Shown: in pieces, positions 1 through 7,778 of the stretch
Numbering within the stretch: the first letter of the stretch is position 1
Layout: every line of letters begins with the position of its first letter
From: Runella sp. CRIBMP
GTDB lineage: Bacteria; Bacteroidota; Bacteroidia; Cytophagales; Spirosomataceae
Assembly: GCF_009905605.1 (NCBI RefSeq)
Contig: NZ_JAAAKZ010000004.1
Span: 62,001 to 126,000 of the forward strand
Direction of reading: 5' to 3'
DNA length: 64,000 nucleotides
Translations under genes and position numbers: made by a program
Notes under the pieces: generated by a model
The model's database searches: none
What the model saw: only the letters and a program-made list of their open reading frames with translations
Told to the model about the DNA's origin: nothing

Positions 1-520
1 AATTCTTTTTCAGCGCCAATGCCGATACCAGCGTCATGAGCAAACCTACTGGAAACGGCTCCATGAAGGTGACGGCAAAATTGTAAAACGGATTTTGATA
101 TTGGGCGTTGGCCTTGGCAATTTCGGCGGCTTGTTGGGCGATTTCAGCCGCGCTTTTACCGTCTTCTTTCATTTTTTGGAGATGATAGGCCCCAAAATCT
201 TCCATAAAAGTAGGAAAGAAATTGAAGTAAAAAATCAACCACGTCAAAGCGTAACAAACGCAAGAAATAACCGTCACTGAAATACCGATTTGAAATGCCT
301 TCCCAAACGTAATTCGTCCTTCGCTGTGTTGGTCGCGGTATGATTTGATACCGAAATAAACCAACGTTAAAGAGAGAATAATGGACGTAAATCCAAACCA
401 TACGCCGTAATCCGCAAAGGTTTCAAACCCAATGGCCCGGCCAATGGTGGTTAATAAAACCAGTAAAACAGATGAAACCGCGCCCGAAATAAGCCCGAAC
501 CGAATAATTGTCTTTTGCAT
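1..520 (-). CDS. DUF4199 family membrane protein (3' end beyond window)
   Basis: The frame opens at an ATG at 520 (protein begins MQKTIIRFGL) and stays open to base 1, so only the first 173 residues are seen. Four hydrophobic segments are visible at about residues 5-25, 36-58, 75-98 and 150-168. An Ala/Gln/Lys-rich amphipathic stretch (around 120-145) sits between the third and fourth. This order, with the charged loop after the third helix, is that of the DUF4199 family of small Bacteroidota inner-membrane proteins, whose biochemical role is unknown. It lies 123 bases downstream of the LuxR-type regulator at 644-1078 in the same direction, so the two probably share a transcript. The C-terminus is probably only a few residues beyond the edge. 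Family call fairly sure, function unknown. Confidence 0.75.
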   Translation of the reverse strand, partial: MQKTIIRFGLISGAVSSVLLVLLTTIGRAIGFETFADYGVWFGFTSIILSLTLVYFGIKSYRDQHSEGRITFGKAFQIGISVTVISCVCYALTWLIFYFNFFPTFMEDFGAYHLQKMKEDGKSAAEIAQQAAEIAKANAQYQNPFYNFAVTFMEPFPVGLLMTLVSALALKKN

Positions 521-643
521 AATTGGTAGTTTTGAAAAGGTGAATGTTAAACGGGGTGAAACCCTGTGCAAAAGTAAGGTTGAAGCCAAGAACGGACGGT
601 CATCCTTTTGGGTGATTTTTTAGAAATAGCCTTAAATCATTCT

Positions 644-1078
644 TTAGTTTACCTTTAATATTCCCAATTCTTTGGCGCGGTTGATGGCTTTGGTGCGGCT
701 GTTTACATCCAACTTTTCAAACAACCTCGCTGAATGTGTTTTGACGGTGTTGAGCGAAACAAACAGTTTATCCGCAATTTCCTGATTGGTCAATCCCTGC
801 GTAATCAATTCCAGCACTTCCAACTCCCGTTTGCTGATTCCCAATTCCTTGATTTTATTTTCGTCAAATACCGGTGGTGCCTGAACAATGATGGGAGCGG
901 GGGCTTTGCGGGTGAATTTAAGCCCCGCCCAAACCCCGATTCCCATGAATAGAACCGCAATCAATCCACCGTATATTTCAAAAATGTGCATTCGCACCAA
1001 AAATTGGTACTCGATGAGTTTGAGCACAATCAGCAGGAGACCCAATCCAAGTCCGTACAAAAGATACGTTTTTCTCAT
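644..1078 (-). CDS. LuxR-type HTH regulator with two N-terminal membrane helices
   Basis: The 144-residue protein starts with two hydrophobic segments (about 5-22 and 31-51). A Pro/Ala linker follows, then a GerE/LuxR helix-turn-helix over roughly residues 80-140. The HTH shows the family hallmarks: SKRELEVLELI, GLTNQEIADKL and SLNTVKTH. There is no receiver domain, so signal input probably comes through the membrane part or a partner. I chose the ATG at 1078 because the first helix follows directly; an in-frame ATG at 1123 would add 15 residues and nearly abut the divergent SDR gene. It is followed by the DUF4199 gene, and a membrane-tethered HTH beside a DUF4199 protein suggests they work together, which is inference. 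Confidence 0.8.
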   Translation of the reverse strand: MRKTYLLYGLGLGLLLIVLKLIEYQFLVRMHIFEIYGGLIAVLFMGIGVWAGLKFTRKAPAPIIVQAPPVFDENKIKELGISKRELEVLELITQGLTNQEIADKLFVSLNTVKTHSARLFEKLDVNSRTKAINRAKELGILKVN

Positions 1079-1170
1079 TCCTTCAAAAAAACAAATGACT
1101 GCGGTGGCATGACTTTTTCTCAAAATTGATTAAAATTGACAAACAACTCAATTTCTTCTCCATTATTCGC

Positions 1171-1968
1171 ATGAAATTAGCTCATCAAACCGCCATTATT
1201 ACCGGCTCTAGTTCGGGAATTGGCCGTGCCATTGCAGTTGCCTTCGGAAAAGAAGGAGCCAACATAATTGTCAATTACAACAGCAGTCGGGCAAAAGCCT
1301 TGGAAGTTGTCAAACAAATAAAAGCCGAAGGCGGTGATGCCATCGCGGTCAAAGCCAACGTGGGCAAAGAAGCCGACGTGCTCAAAATGTTTGAAAAGGC
1401 CATTGAGGCGTTTGGACAAGTGGATATTTTAGTGGCCAACAGCGGGATTCAGGACGATGCCTCTTTCCTCAACATGACCCTCGACCAATGGAACAACGTC
1501 ATAAACATCAATCTGACGGGTCAGTTTTTGTGCGCCCGCGAAGCCGCCCGACATTTTGTGGCCCAAGCCGAAGGAAAAACCACCACGGGAGCCATTGGCA
1601 AAATCATCTGCATGAGTTCGGTACATGACATGATTCCGTGGGCAGGCCATATCAACTATGCCGCCTCCAAAGGGGGAGTGTTGATGTTTATGAAATCCAT
1701 TGCGCAGGAGCTGGCCCCGCTCAAAATCCGCGTTAATGCCATCAGTCCGGGCGCGATTCAGACCCCCATAAACAAAAGCGTGTGGTCGTCGGAGGAAAAC
1801 AGGCAAGCGTTAATGAAACTGATTCCTTACCGTCGGATTGGTCAACCCGAAGATGTGGCCAAGGCCGCCATTTGGCTGGCTTCTGACGATTCTGATTATA
1901 TCACAGGAGAAACCCTCTACGTAGACGGCGGCATGATGCTCTATCCTGAGTTTTCAGACAACGGTTAA
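1171..1968 (+). CDS. SDR family oxidoreductase, glucose 1-dehydrogenase-like
   Basis: A classical short-chain dehydrogenase of 265 residues. The nucleotide-binding loop TGSSSGIG is at residues 11-18. The NNAG motif appears as ANSG near 89-92. Catalytic Ser at about 150, Tyr163 and Lys167 (YAASK) are present, followed by the SPGAIQTP segment and the C-terminal DGG that closes the active site. Cytosolic; it probably oxidises a sugar or polyol with NAD(P). The frame extends upstream to 1126, but the ATG at 1171 places the first beta strand normally (MKLAHQTAIITG). It faces a Gfo/Idh/MocA dehydrogenase across a hairpin, which hints at sugar metabolism. Substrate cannot be told from sequence. Confidence 0.9.
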   Translation: MKLAHQTAIITGSSSGIGRAIAVAFGKEGANIIVNYNSSRAKALEVVKQIKAEGGDAIAVKANVGKEADVLKMFEKAIEAFGQVDILVANSGIQDDASFLNMTLDQWNNVININLTGQFLCAREAARHFVAQAEGKTTTGAIGKIICMSSVHDMIPWAGHINYAASKGGVLMFMKSIAQELAPLKIRVNAISPGAIQTPINKSVWSSEENRQALMKLIPYRRIGQPEDVAKAAIWLASDDSDYITGETLYVDGGMMLYPEFSDNG

Positions 1969-1975
1969 TGAAACA

Positions 1976-2005
1976 GTGGTGCAGGTTGTGAGCAACCTGC
2001 ACCAC
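1976..2005. terminator. 13-bp hairpin between convergent genes
   Basis: A perfect 13-bp inverted repeat (arms 1976-1988 and 1993-2005, loop TGAG) lies between the stops of the SDR gene and the Gfo/Idh/MocA gene. There is no clear T tract on either side, so it is a likely bidirectional 3'-end structure rather than a textbook Rho-independent terminator. Confidence 0.55.
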
Positions 2006-2033
2006 ACTCCTACAACCTGCCCCCACTACTTAT

Positions 2034-3074
2034 TTATCCCTCAAAATCCATCGTTTTTCCCAATCGACTGCTTTCAATCGCTAACTCCATCACGCGGGTG
2101 GTATTGCGCGCGTGTTGCGGCTTCACAATCAGCTCTTTGCCTTCGGCAATGGCTTCGTAGATGTTGTCATAAAAAGGAGTGTAGTGGCCTGGTAACGTTT
2201 TGATGGTTGCTTTTCCTGCTTCGGTGTATAATGTTCCCCACTGGTTTTCGGGTTCTTCTCCCCAGTTTTGGGTGTTGGGTAGGGTGTTTTTTCGCAACGT
2301 ATCTTCCTGAATGTCAAGCCCGTATTTGATAAAGCTCCCCTTCGTTCCGTGAATGATATAGCGTAAGTTGTTTTCAAAAACCATTAAACTTGCTTTAAGA
2401 ATGACGCTTTTGTCGGCATAATCCAGCCGGATGTCAAAATAATCGTCGGTTTCTCCACCAGAACGAACGATTTTGATAGTGGTGGTTACTTTTTGGGGAG
2501 TGCCAAACAACACCAATGCTTGGTCGATTAAATGAGGCCCTAAATTGTATAGCGTTCCTGCCCCTGCAGCGGCTACTTCTTTCCATGTTCCTTGGGCTAC
2601 CTCGGGGCGAAAACGGTCAAAATGTCCTTCAAATTCAATCACTTCTCCCAACGTTCCGTCGTTGAGCAGTTTTTGGATGGTCAAAAAATCAGCATCCCAA
2701 CGGCGGTTTTGGTAGGCCGTTACAACCAATTTTTTCTGTTCGGCCAGCGCAATCAGTTCGTCGGCTTCTGCGGTTGTATTGGTGAATGGTTTTTCAATGA
2801 CTACGTGTTTGCCTGCTTCCAAAGCGGCCTTGGCGTAGGGAAAATGGAGGTCGTTGGGGGTACAGACAAACACAAGGTCGATGGAATCGTCGGCCAAAAG
2901 GGCTTCGGTGCTGCTGATAACCTCAATGGAGGGGTCGAATTCGTGAACTGATGCGGCGTTGCGCGTCACCACTTTGGTCAATTTGAAATGAGGGTTGACT
3001 TTCAAAAACGGCGCGTGAAAATAACGCCCTGATAGCCCGAAGCCAATTAAACCAACATTTAAAGGAGTAGACAT
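2034..3074 (-). CDS. Gfo/Idh/MocA family oxidoreductase
   Basis: A 346-residue protein with an N-terminal Rossmann fold: GLIGFGLSGR at about residues 8-17 and the EKP signature at 94-96, followed by the QNRRWDADF segment and the alpha/beta C-terminal domain with GPHLIDQ. This is the usual length and layout of NAD(P)-dependent sugar or inositol dehydrogenases of the Gfo/Idh/MocA family. It is closest in feel to the scyllo-inositol dehydrogenase/YdgJ branch, judged from the start GFGLSGRYFHAPF and the QNRRWD motif. Cytosolic; no signal peptide. It is monocistronic, convergent with the SDR gene at 1171-1968. Substrate unknown. Confidence 0.9.
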   Translation of the reverse strand: MSTPLNVGLIGFGLSGRYFHAPFLKVNPHFKLTKVVTRNAASVHEFDPSIEVISSTEALLADDSIDLVFVCTPNDLHFPYAKAALEAGKHVVIEKPFTNTTAEADELIALAEQKKLVVTAYQNRRWDADFLTIQKLLNDGTLGEVIEFEGHFDRFRPEVAQGTWKEVAAAGAGTLYNLGPHLIDQALVLFGTPQKVTTTIKIVRSGGETDDYFDIRLDYADKSVILKASLMVFENNLRYIIHGTKGSFIKYGLDIQEDTLRKNTLPNTQNWGEEPENQWGTLYTEAGKATIKTLPGHYTPFYDNIYEAIAEGKELIVKPQHARNTTRVMELAIESSRLGKTMDFEG

Positions 3075-3293
3075 AATAACAAGTTTTGAGTAACGTAAGG
3101 GGGTCTAAAACAGATTTGCAAATAACGAAAGCATTCTCCAAAAATGAAGGGTAAATCTTTCAAAAGTTACTGTATCGGCGCCGTCTTTTTTTAAGGAGTC
3201 GGGTAGGAGCTTCTTCCTGATTCGGTCCACAAATGTTAGTCATAGCAAGCGGTGTGTGTTGGGGGAATTCCTGATAAATTGGGCAAAAAGTTT

Positions 3294-3301
3294 TACCTTT
3301 G
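3294..3301 (+). promoter_or_regulatory. Bacteroidota-type -7 box (TACCTTTG)
   Basis: An exact TAnnTTTG element lies 30 bases before the ATG at 3332, giving a predicted start of transcription shortly downstream. No good TTTG -33 element is seen at the usual spacing, so confidence is moderate. Confidence 0.4.
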
Positions 3302-3331
3302 GCCTCTCAAAACTAGAACAGCTTTCGACGA

Positions 3332-4573
3332 ATGCGTTTTTTTCAGAAGAATACCACGCTCTTTGCCCGACTCGGCTATTTCATATCCATTGTTATCTTA
3401 TTGATTCTTTCGGTCATTGCCATTGAGTTTTTTGTGGGCAACGGCGACGGTATTTGGTTTGATTATGATTTAAGGCTCATTGGTTTTCGGGTGGTGGCGT
3501 GGGCCGTTGGATTGGTCAGTCTTTATTTGTTGATTCGGCAAAGTCCCCCCGTGGTTCAAAATATTTTGTTGTCATTGACGAGTGTATTTTTTGTCATTTA
3601 CGGGATAGAAACCGTCGTAGGGTGGATTCATGATTCGGGCCAAAAAGCCCCCGCTGCCAACCAGCCCCAATATGCGGGCCCTGCGTATGATTCGAGCTAC
3701 GCGTTTGACGAGTTCTTGGGTCGAAAACCCATCCCGAACCACAATTTTAAATGGGTTAAAATGCTGAATGGCAAGCCAGTGATTGATGTGTTGATGCACG
3801 TAGACTCGTTTTCGCGGCGCATTACTCCCTTTGCCGATAGCCTCAACGCCCAACGTAATCGGTATGCGTTATTTTTTGGATGTTCGTTCACCTACGGCGA
3901 CGCAGTAGCTGACAACGAAACCATGCCCTATTATTTTCAGAAAAACAACTCGGCTTTTCAGGCGTACAACTACGGTTTTTTTGGGTACTCACCGCGCCAC
4001 ATGCTGGCTCGTTTGCAGCATCAAAACATGACCAAACAGGTGACTCAAAAGCAGGGTTTTGCGGTTTATACCTACATTGAAGATCACGTCAATCGGGCTA
4101 TTCCGTCGGCGGGCTGGATTGGCATGTACGATGGTTATTTTCCAGACGTGGATGAATCTTCGATGCAAACCAACGGGGTGTATCGTTTTGTCCATCCGCT
4201 CAAATACCGCTTTGGGATGATGGTCTTCAAAAGCAAAGTCCGTCAGCATTTTGCCATGGATTTTCCGTTTGCGTATCGTCCAAAAGATTATGAACTTACC
4301 GCCAATCTCATCAAAAAATCGCAAGAAGAATACAAAAAACAGTTTAAAAATGACGATTTTTATGTGGTTTTGTACCCAGATGCTTTGAAAAAAGATTCCC
4401 CCATGCTTGGGTTGTTGAAAGAGCGGGGCATTAAGGTCATTGATTTTAGAAATCTGTTTCCATATCCGTCCAAAAAGTACCAATTGCAACACGATGGGCA
4501 CCCCAATCCAGAAGCGCATCGACTATTGATGCAAGAATTGTCCAAAGAGTTGAAAACGAAAGGTGTTATTTAG
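3332..4573 (+). CDS. Membrane-anchored SGNH/GDSL-hydrolase-like protein
   Basis: The 413-residue protein has three predicted N-terminal membrane helices (about 14-32, 53-69 and 75-96), then a soluble domain. The soluble part carries FGCSFTYGDA with the candidate nucleophile Ser185, an Asn-containing NYGFFGYSP stretch, and a C-terminal DGHPNPEAH that would supply Asp388 and His390. These are the block I, block III-like and block V positions of SGNH hydrolases, many of which act on acetylated glycans or lipids at the envelope. I infer an acyl-esterase or acyl-transferase-like role, but the family assignment rests only on these motifs. It is followed 35 bases later by tsaE in the same direction. 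Confidence 0.65.
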   Translation: MRFFQKNTTLFARLGYFISIVILLILSVIAIEFFVGNGDGIWFDYDLRLIGFRVVAWAVGLVSLYLLIRQSPPVVQNILLSLTSVFFVIYGIETVVGWIHDSGQKAPAANQPQYAGPAYDSSYAFDEFLGRKPIPNHNFKWVKMLNGKPVIDVLMHVDSFSRRITPFADSLNAQRNRYALFFGCSFTYGDAVADNETMPYYFQKNNSAFQAYNYGFFGYSPRHMLARLQHQNMTKQVTQKQGFAVYTYIEDHVNRAIPSAGWIGMYDGYFPDVDESSMQTNGVYRFVHPLKYRFGMMVFKSKVRQHFAMDFPFAYRPKDYELTANLIKKSQEEYKKQFKNDDFYVVLYPDALKKDSPMLGLLKERGIKVIDFRNLFPYPSKKYQLQHDGHPNPEAHRLLMQELSKELKTKGVI

Positions 4574-4608
4574 CCTTCGTTTGACAAATAACCGAGTCGT
4601 ATCATCGT

Positions 4609-5049
4609 ATGCTTCAGATAGAACCGTTTGATTTACAGGGTATAAGCCAAGTGGCGCAGCGGCTCATTCAAGCCTGCCAGACAAGCCCAGTGTGGTTGTT
4701 TGAAGGCCAAATGGGGGCGGGGAAAACCACGCTCATAAAAGCTATTTGCCAGCATTTAGGGGTCGTAAATACAGTACAAAGTCCTACTTTTTCCATTGTG
4801 AATGAGTACCTTACCACGAGCGGGGAGGCTATTTATCATTTCGATTGTTATCGGTTAAAAAACACCGCCGAAGCCTACGACATTGGTTTGGAAGAATACC
4901 TCGATTCGGGTAATTTGTGTTTGATTGAATGGCCTGATAAAATTGCCGACTTGCTCCCCGACCGATTTGTTACCATCTCAATCAGAGAAGTCGTGAACGG
5001 GAAGCGGGAAATAATAGTTACCGATAACAACACTGACACGAACGACTAA
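4609..5049 (+). CDS. tsaE: tRNA threonylcarbamoyladenosine biosynthesis ATPase TsaE
   Basis: TsaE is the small ATPase needed with TsaB, TsaC/Sua5 and TsaD to make t6A37 in ANN-decoding tRNAs. The 146-residue length is typical. The family-specific Walker A motif GQMGAGKTT lies at residues 33-41. It is followed by SPTFSIVNEY, HFDCYRL, and the C-terminal GLEEYLDSGNLCLIEWPDKI region with the Walker B-like IEW. Cytosolic. It precedes alanine dehydrogenase by 15 bases, so the two are very likely co-transcribed; nothing in the sequence explains a functional tie. Confidence 0.95.
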   Translation: MLQIEPFDLQGISQVAQRLIQACQTSPVWLFEGQMGAGKTTLIKAICQHLGVVNTVQSPTFSIVNEYLTTSGEAIYHFDCYRLKNTAEAYDIGLEEYLDSGNLCLIEWPDKIADLLPDRFVTISIREVVNGKREIIVTDNNTDTND

Positions 5050-5064
5050 ACACTTTTTACAGAA

Positions 5065-6276
5065 ATGACAGGTTTTGGAGAATTGGCTCAACAAACCGCT
5101 CTTTACCCACAGGAAGCACTGGCACCCGTCAAAGTGGGTCAACAAAGTTTGTTGATCGGACTGCCAAAGGAGGTGTCATTGCAGGAAAATCGGATTGCCC
5201 TAACGCCCGAAGCGGTTGCAATTTTGGTGCGCAACGGACATCAGGTAGTGGTAGAAAAAGGAGCGGGAGAAGGCGCTCAATTTCCTGACCATGAGTACAG
5301 CGAAGCGGGCGCTCAGATTGCTTATTCGCCGCAAGAAGTCTATACATCAGACTTGATTTTGAAAATTGAGCCGTTGGTTGAGCAAGAATTTGCGCACCTT
5401 AAAAACGGTCAAAAGATTATTTCGGCCCTCAATTTGCCCACCCGAGAACGTTCGTATTTTGAATTTTTGAACGAAAAGCACATCACTGGTATCAGTTACG
5501 AATACATCGAAGATAAAGTAGGCGGATTGCCTGTCATTCGGTCGTTGAGCGAGATTGTGGGGAGTACCGTCATGCTGATTGCGGCCGAATACCTCAGCAG
5601 TGCCAACAACGGACGAGGGATTATTTTGGGCGGGATTACGGGTGTGCCACCGACCAAAGTGGTCGTTATCGGGGCAGGAACTGTGGCTGAATACGCCGCC
5701 CGCACTGCCTTGGCTTTGGGGGCAGAAATTAAGATTTTTGACCAACACATCTACCGCCTTCAGCGCCTCAAGTACGCCATTGGTCAAAATATTTATACCT
5801 CAATCATTGAGACAGATACGCTGGCGGAGGCCATTCAGAGGGCCGATGTGGTGATTGGCGCGCTGCGCCCCAACGACGGCTACAGCCCAAGCATCGTTAC
5901 CGAAGAGATGGTGTCAAGAATGAAGCCCAACTCGGTCATCATTGATGTATCCATTGACCAGGGAGGCTGCATCGAAACTTCGCGCATTACGACCCACAAA
6001 GACCCTATTTATCGGGTTCACGATGTGATTCACTATTGCGTTCCTAACATCGCGTCGCGGGTGGCACATACGGCGAGCATGGCGTTGAGTAATGTGTTCT
6101 TGCCTATGCTGCTACGGGCAGGAAATACGGGAGGTATTGAACAAATGATGTACGCAAATCGTTGGTTTAGCAAGGGTGTTTACTGCCACGGTGGTATGCT
6201 CACCAATCCGATTATTGCTAAAAAATTCAATATGCGGCACAAAGATTTAAGTCTGTTGCTGGCCGCAAGAATGTAA
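5065..6276 (+). CDS. ald: Alanine dehydrogenase
   Basis: This NAD-dependent enzyme reversibly deaminates L-alanine to pyruvate and ammonium. The AlaDH/PNT N-terminal domain begins after about 28 extra residues with GLPKEVSLQENRIALTPEAV. The Rossmann domain shows VVIGAGTVAEYAARTALALGA, and the C-terminal part keeps CVPNIASRVAHTASMALSN. At 403 residues it is longer than the usual roughly 370 because of the N-terminal extension and the tail after the conserved core. The start at 5065 is the only plausible ATG before the domain. It sits in a tight tsaE-ald block with a small unknown gene following after 98 bases. Confidence 0.93.
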   Translation: MTGFGELAQQTALYPQEALAPVKVGQQSLLIGLPKEVSLQENRIALTPEAVAILVRNGHQVVVEKGAGEGAQFPDHEYSEAGAQIAYSPQEVYTSDLILKIEPLVEQEFAHLKNGQKIISALNLPTRERSYFEFLNEKHITGISYEYIEDKVGGLPVIRSLSEIVGSTVMLIAAEYLSSANNGRGIILGGITGVPPTKVVVIGAGTVAEYAARTALALGAEIKIFDQHIYRLQRLKYAIGQNIYTSIIETDTLAEAIQRADVVIGALRPNDGYSPSIVTEEMVSRMKPNSVIIDVSIDQGGCIETSRITTHKDPIYRVHDVIHYCVPNIASRVAHTASMALSNVFLPMLLRAGNTGGIEQMMYANRWFSKGVYCHGGMLTNPIIAKKFNMRHKDLSLLLAARM

Positions 6277-6374
6277 AAATAGGAGATATGAATGAGGCGT
6301 CAGAAGCCGCCGCTGCGGTAATGTTTAATTCTTCTTTTGACCCCTCACTTCTCGCTCCTCACTTCTGAAAAATT

Positions 6375-6779
6375 ATGATTAACAACAGTAACGAAAACGC
6401 GTTGATGGACGATGCCAATTCGCCAGAAGTCAACCGACGGCTTTTGGGATTGATATCGCAGGATTTTGTTAAAATATCCGACCAATTAAAAGAGGCTTCG
6501 TACCAGATTCGAAAAAGAGGATTTTCGGAAAATCCCATTTTTGTGGCGGTACAAAACAACTTAGATTTAGGAGTTTTATTGATTGCCCAAAACGAACTGG
6601 ATAACGAATGGTCGTACCGGGCCTCATTTCTGGATGAATTTACGCAGCGAGGATTAGTCGGTCCCGAAGCGGTAGAAATGTTTAAAGAAAACTACCGCAA
6701 TCCCGACGAATATTGCTGTTTGTTCGTCATTCAGGGGGACTTTGCGGGATTTGTTTTTATCCCGTTTCCCGAAGACTAA
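6375..6779 (+). CDS. Conserved-looking hypothetical protein (134 aa)
   Basis: I do not recognise a family. The protein is soluble and acidic, with no signal peptide or membrane helix. A helical N-terminal half (VNRRLLGLISQDFVKISDQL) leads into a mixed segment around FSENPIFVAVQNN and a C-terminal strand-like YCCLFVIQGDFAGFVFIPFPED. The coding quality and a terminator directly behind it argue for a real gene. It lies 98 bases after alanine dehydrogenase in the same direction and probably ends that transcript. The 5' gap contains the pyrimidine-rich decamer CCTCACTTCT twice (6343-6352 and 6357-6366). Confidence 0.7.
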   Translation: MINNSNENALMDDANSPEVNRRLLGLISQDFVKISDQLKEASYQIRKRGFSENPIFVAVQNNLDLGVLLIAQNELDNEWSYRASFLDEFTQRGLVGPEAVEMFKENYRNPDEYCCLFVIQGDFAGFVFIPFPED

Positions 6780-6787
6780 TACCATAG

Positions 6788-6829
6788 GGGCGGGGTCGTA
6801 GCGTCGTTTCGCTTGGCTCCGTCCTTTTT
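6788..6829 (+). terminator. Rho-independent terminator after the tsaE-ald block
   Basis: Arms 6788-6797 and 6815-6824 pair over 10 positions (three G-U pairs). An inner stem AGCG/CGCT lies at 6800-6803 and 6810-6813, and TTTTT follows at 6825-6829. It lies just after the stop at 6779 and ends before the convergent lipid kinase gene. Confidence 0.7.
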
Positions 6830-6837
6830 ATTCGCCC

Positions 6838-7728
6838 TCAAACAACGGCGGGTGGTGGCACAATCATTTTAAACGCATTGGGAATTAGAATCGCTTTTAC
6901 CTCGTTTACCTTACCCAAATATTCTCCATCTATTTGAAAGTGGACTTTTTTGGTGGACTTCATTCTCAATGCGTCTGTTTGAAAAATTTCTACGGTTTCT
7001 GAATTATAAGAAGCGTGAAAAAAGACCATCTTAAACAGCTCTCGTACCGCTAGTTTTTTAATCACCACCACTTCAAATAATTCATCTTCCAGCGTGCCGA
7101 CTGGGTTGATAAGCGCCCCCGTACCGTATTTTGTGGCGTTAGCAATGACAATCATGGCGGCTTTCATTTTAATGGCTTTTTGGTCAATTTGGAGTTCAAC
7201 TTCCATCATTGGATTTTGCCACAAAACCTTCAAGGAGGCAATCAAATATCCCCACATTCCTCGTACCTTCTGAATTTTAAACTTTTTCATGGCATAGGCG
7301 TTCAGGCCAATGTCACTGAGGTGAAGGCACAGCTCGCCGTTAATGACCGTGGTGTGAATTGTTTTGGTAATTCCCGTAATCAACACATCCAATGCCTGCG
7401 CGGGATTGTCGGTGATTCCCAATTCGTACGCCAGTCCATTGGCGGATCCTGCGGGCAAAATGCCCAATGAGATGTTGGTGTGTAAAATACATTCGGCCGC
7501 TAATTTGATTGTGCCATCCCCTCCGACCGCAACCACCCGATGGGGAGAAAACTGCTCAATTTTATCCTTTATTTTGGCTACGTTGGCACTTTTGGGGAGT
7601 TTATACAATTCAATCGTGTGATTCAGAGGGGCAAAATAGTTTGTTATTTCCTGCGCCCAATCTCTGGTGTTACGCCCTGAACCGGGGTTGAGGATAAAAA
7701 ATATTTTGTAGTTTTCGGGGGTTGACAT
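6838..7728 (-). CDS. Diacylglycerol/lipid kinase family protein (YegS/BmrU type)
   Basis: The 296-residue protein has the DAGK catalytic hallmarks: NPGSG at residues 14-18, the nucleotide-binding GGDGT at 69-73, and LPAGSANG at 91-98. The two-domain YegS-like fold follows. Members phosphorylate diacylglycerol or related lipids with ATP; the exact lipid here is unknown. No membrane helix is seen, so it is probably a peripheral membrane enzyme. It is divergently transcribed from an App1-type phosphatidate phosphatase gene only 50 bases away. That places a lipid kinase and a putative opposing phosphatase under one shared intergenic region. Confidence 0.9.
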   Translation of the reverse strand: MSTPENYKIFFILNPGSGRNTRDWAQEITNYFAPLNHTIELYKLPKSANVAKIKDKIEQFSPHRVVAVGGDGTIKLAAECILHTNISLGILPAGSANGLAYELGITDNPAQALDVLITGITKTIHTTVINGELCLHLSDIGLNAYAMKKFKIQKVRGMWGYLIASLKVLWQNPMMEVELQIDQKAIKMKAAMIVIANATKYGTGALINPVGTLEDELFEVVVIKKLAVRELFKMVFFHASYNSETVEIFQTDALRMKSTKKVHFQIDGEYLGKVNEVKAILIPNAFKMIVPPPAVV

Positions 7729-7778
7729 GGGTGGATAAAAGTTGCGATTAACTGCTATAATTTAGTAAATTGCTGAAG

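Noticed and set aside
3160-3200. GGCGCC followed by a T-rich run upstream of the SGNH-like gene
   Set aside because: The palindrome has no loop and cannot fold as a terminator stem; no gene ends there on the plus strand.
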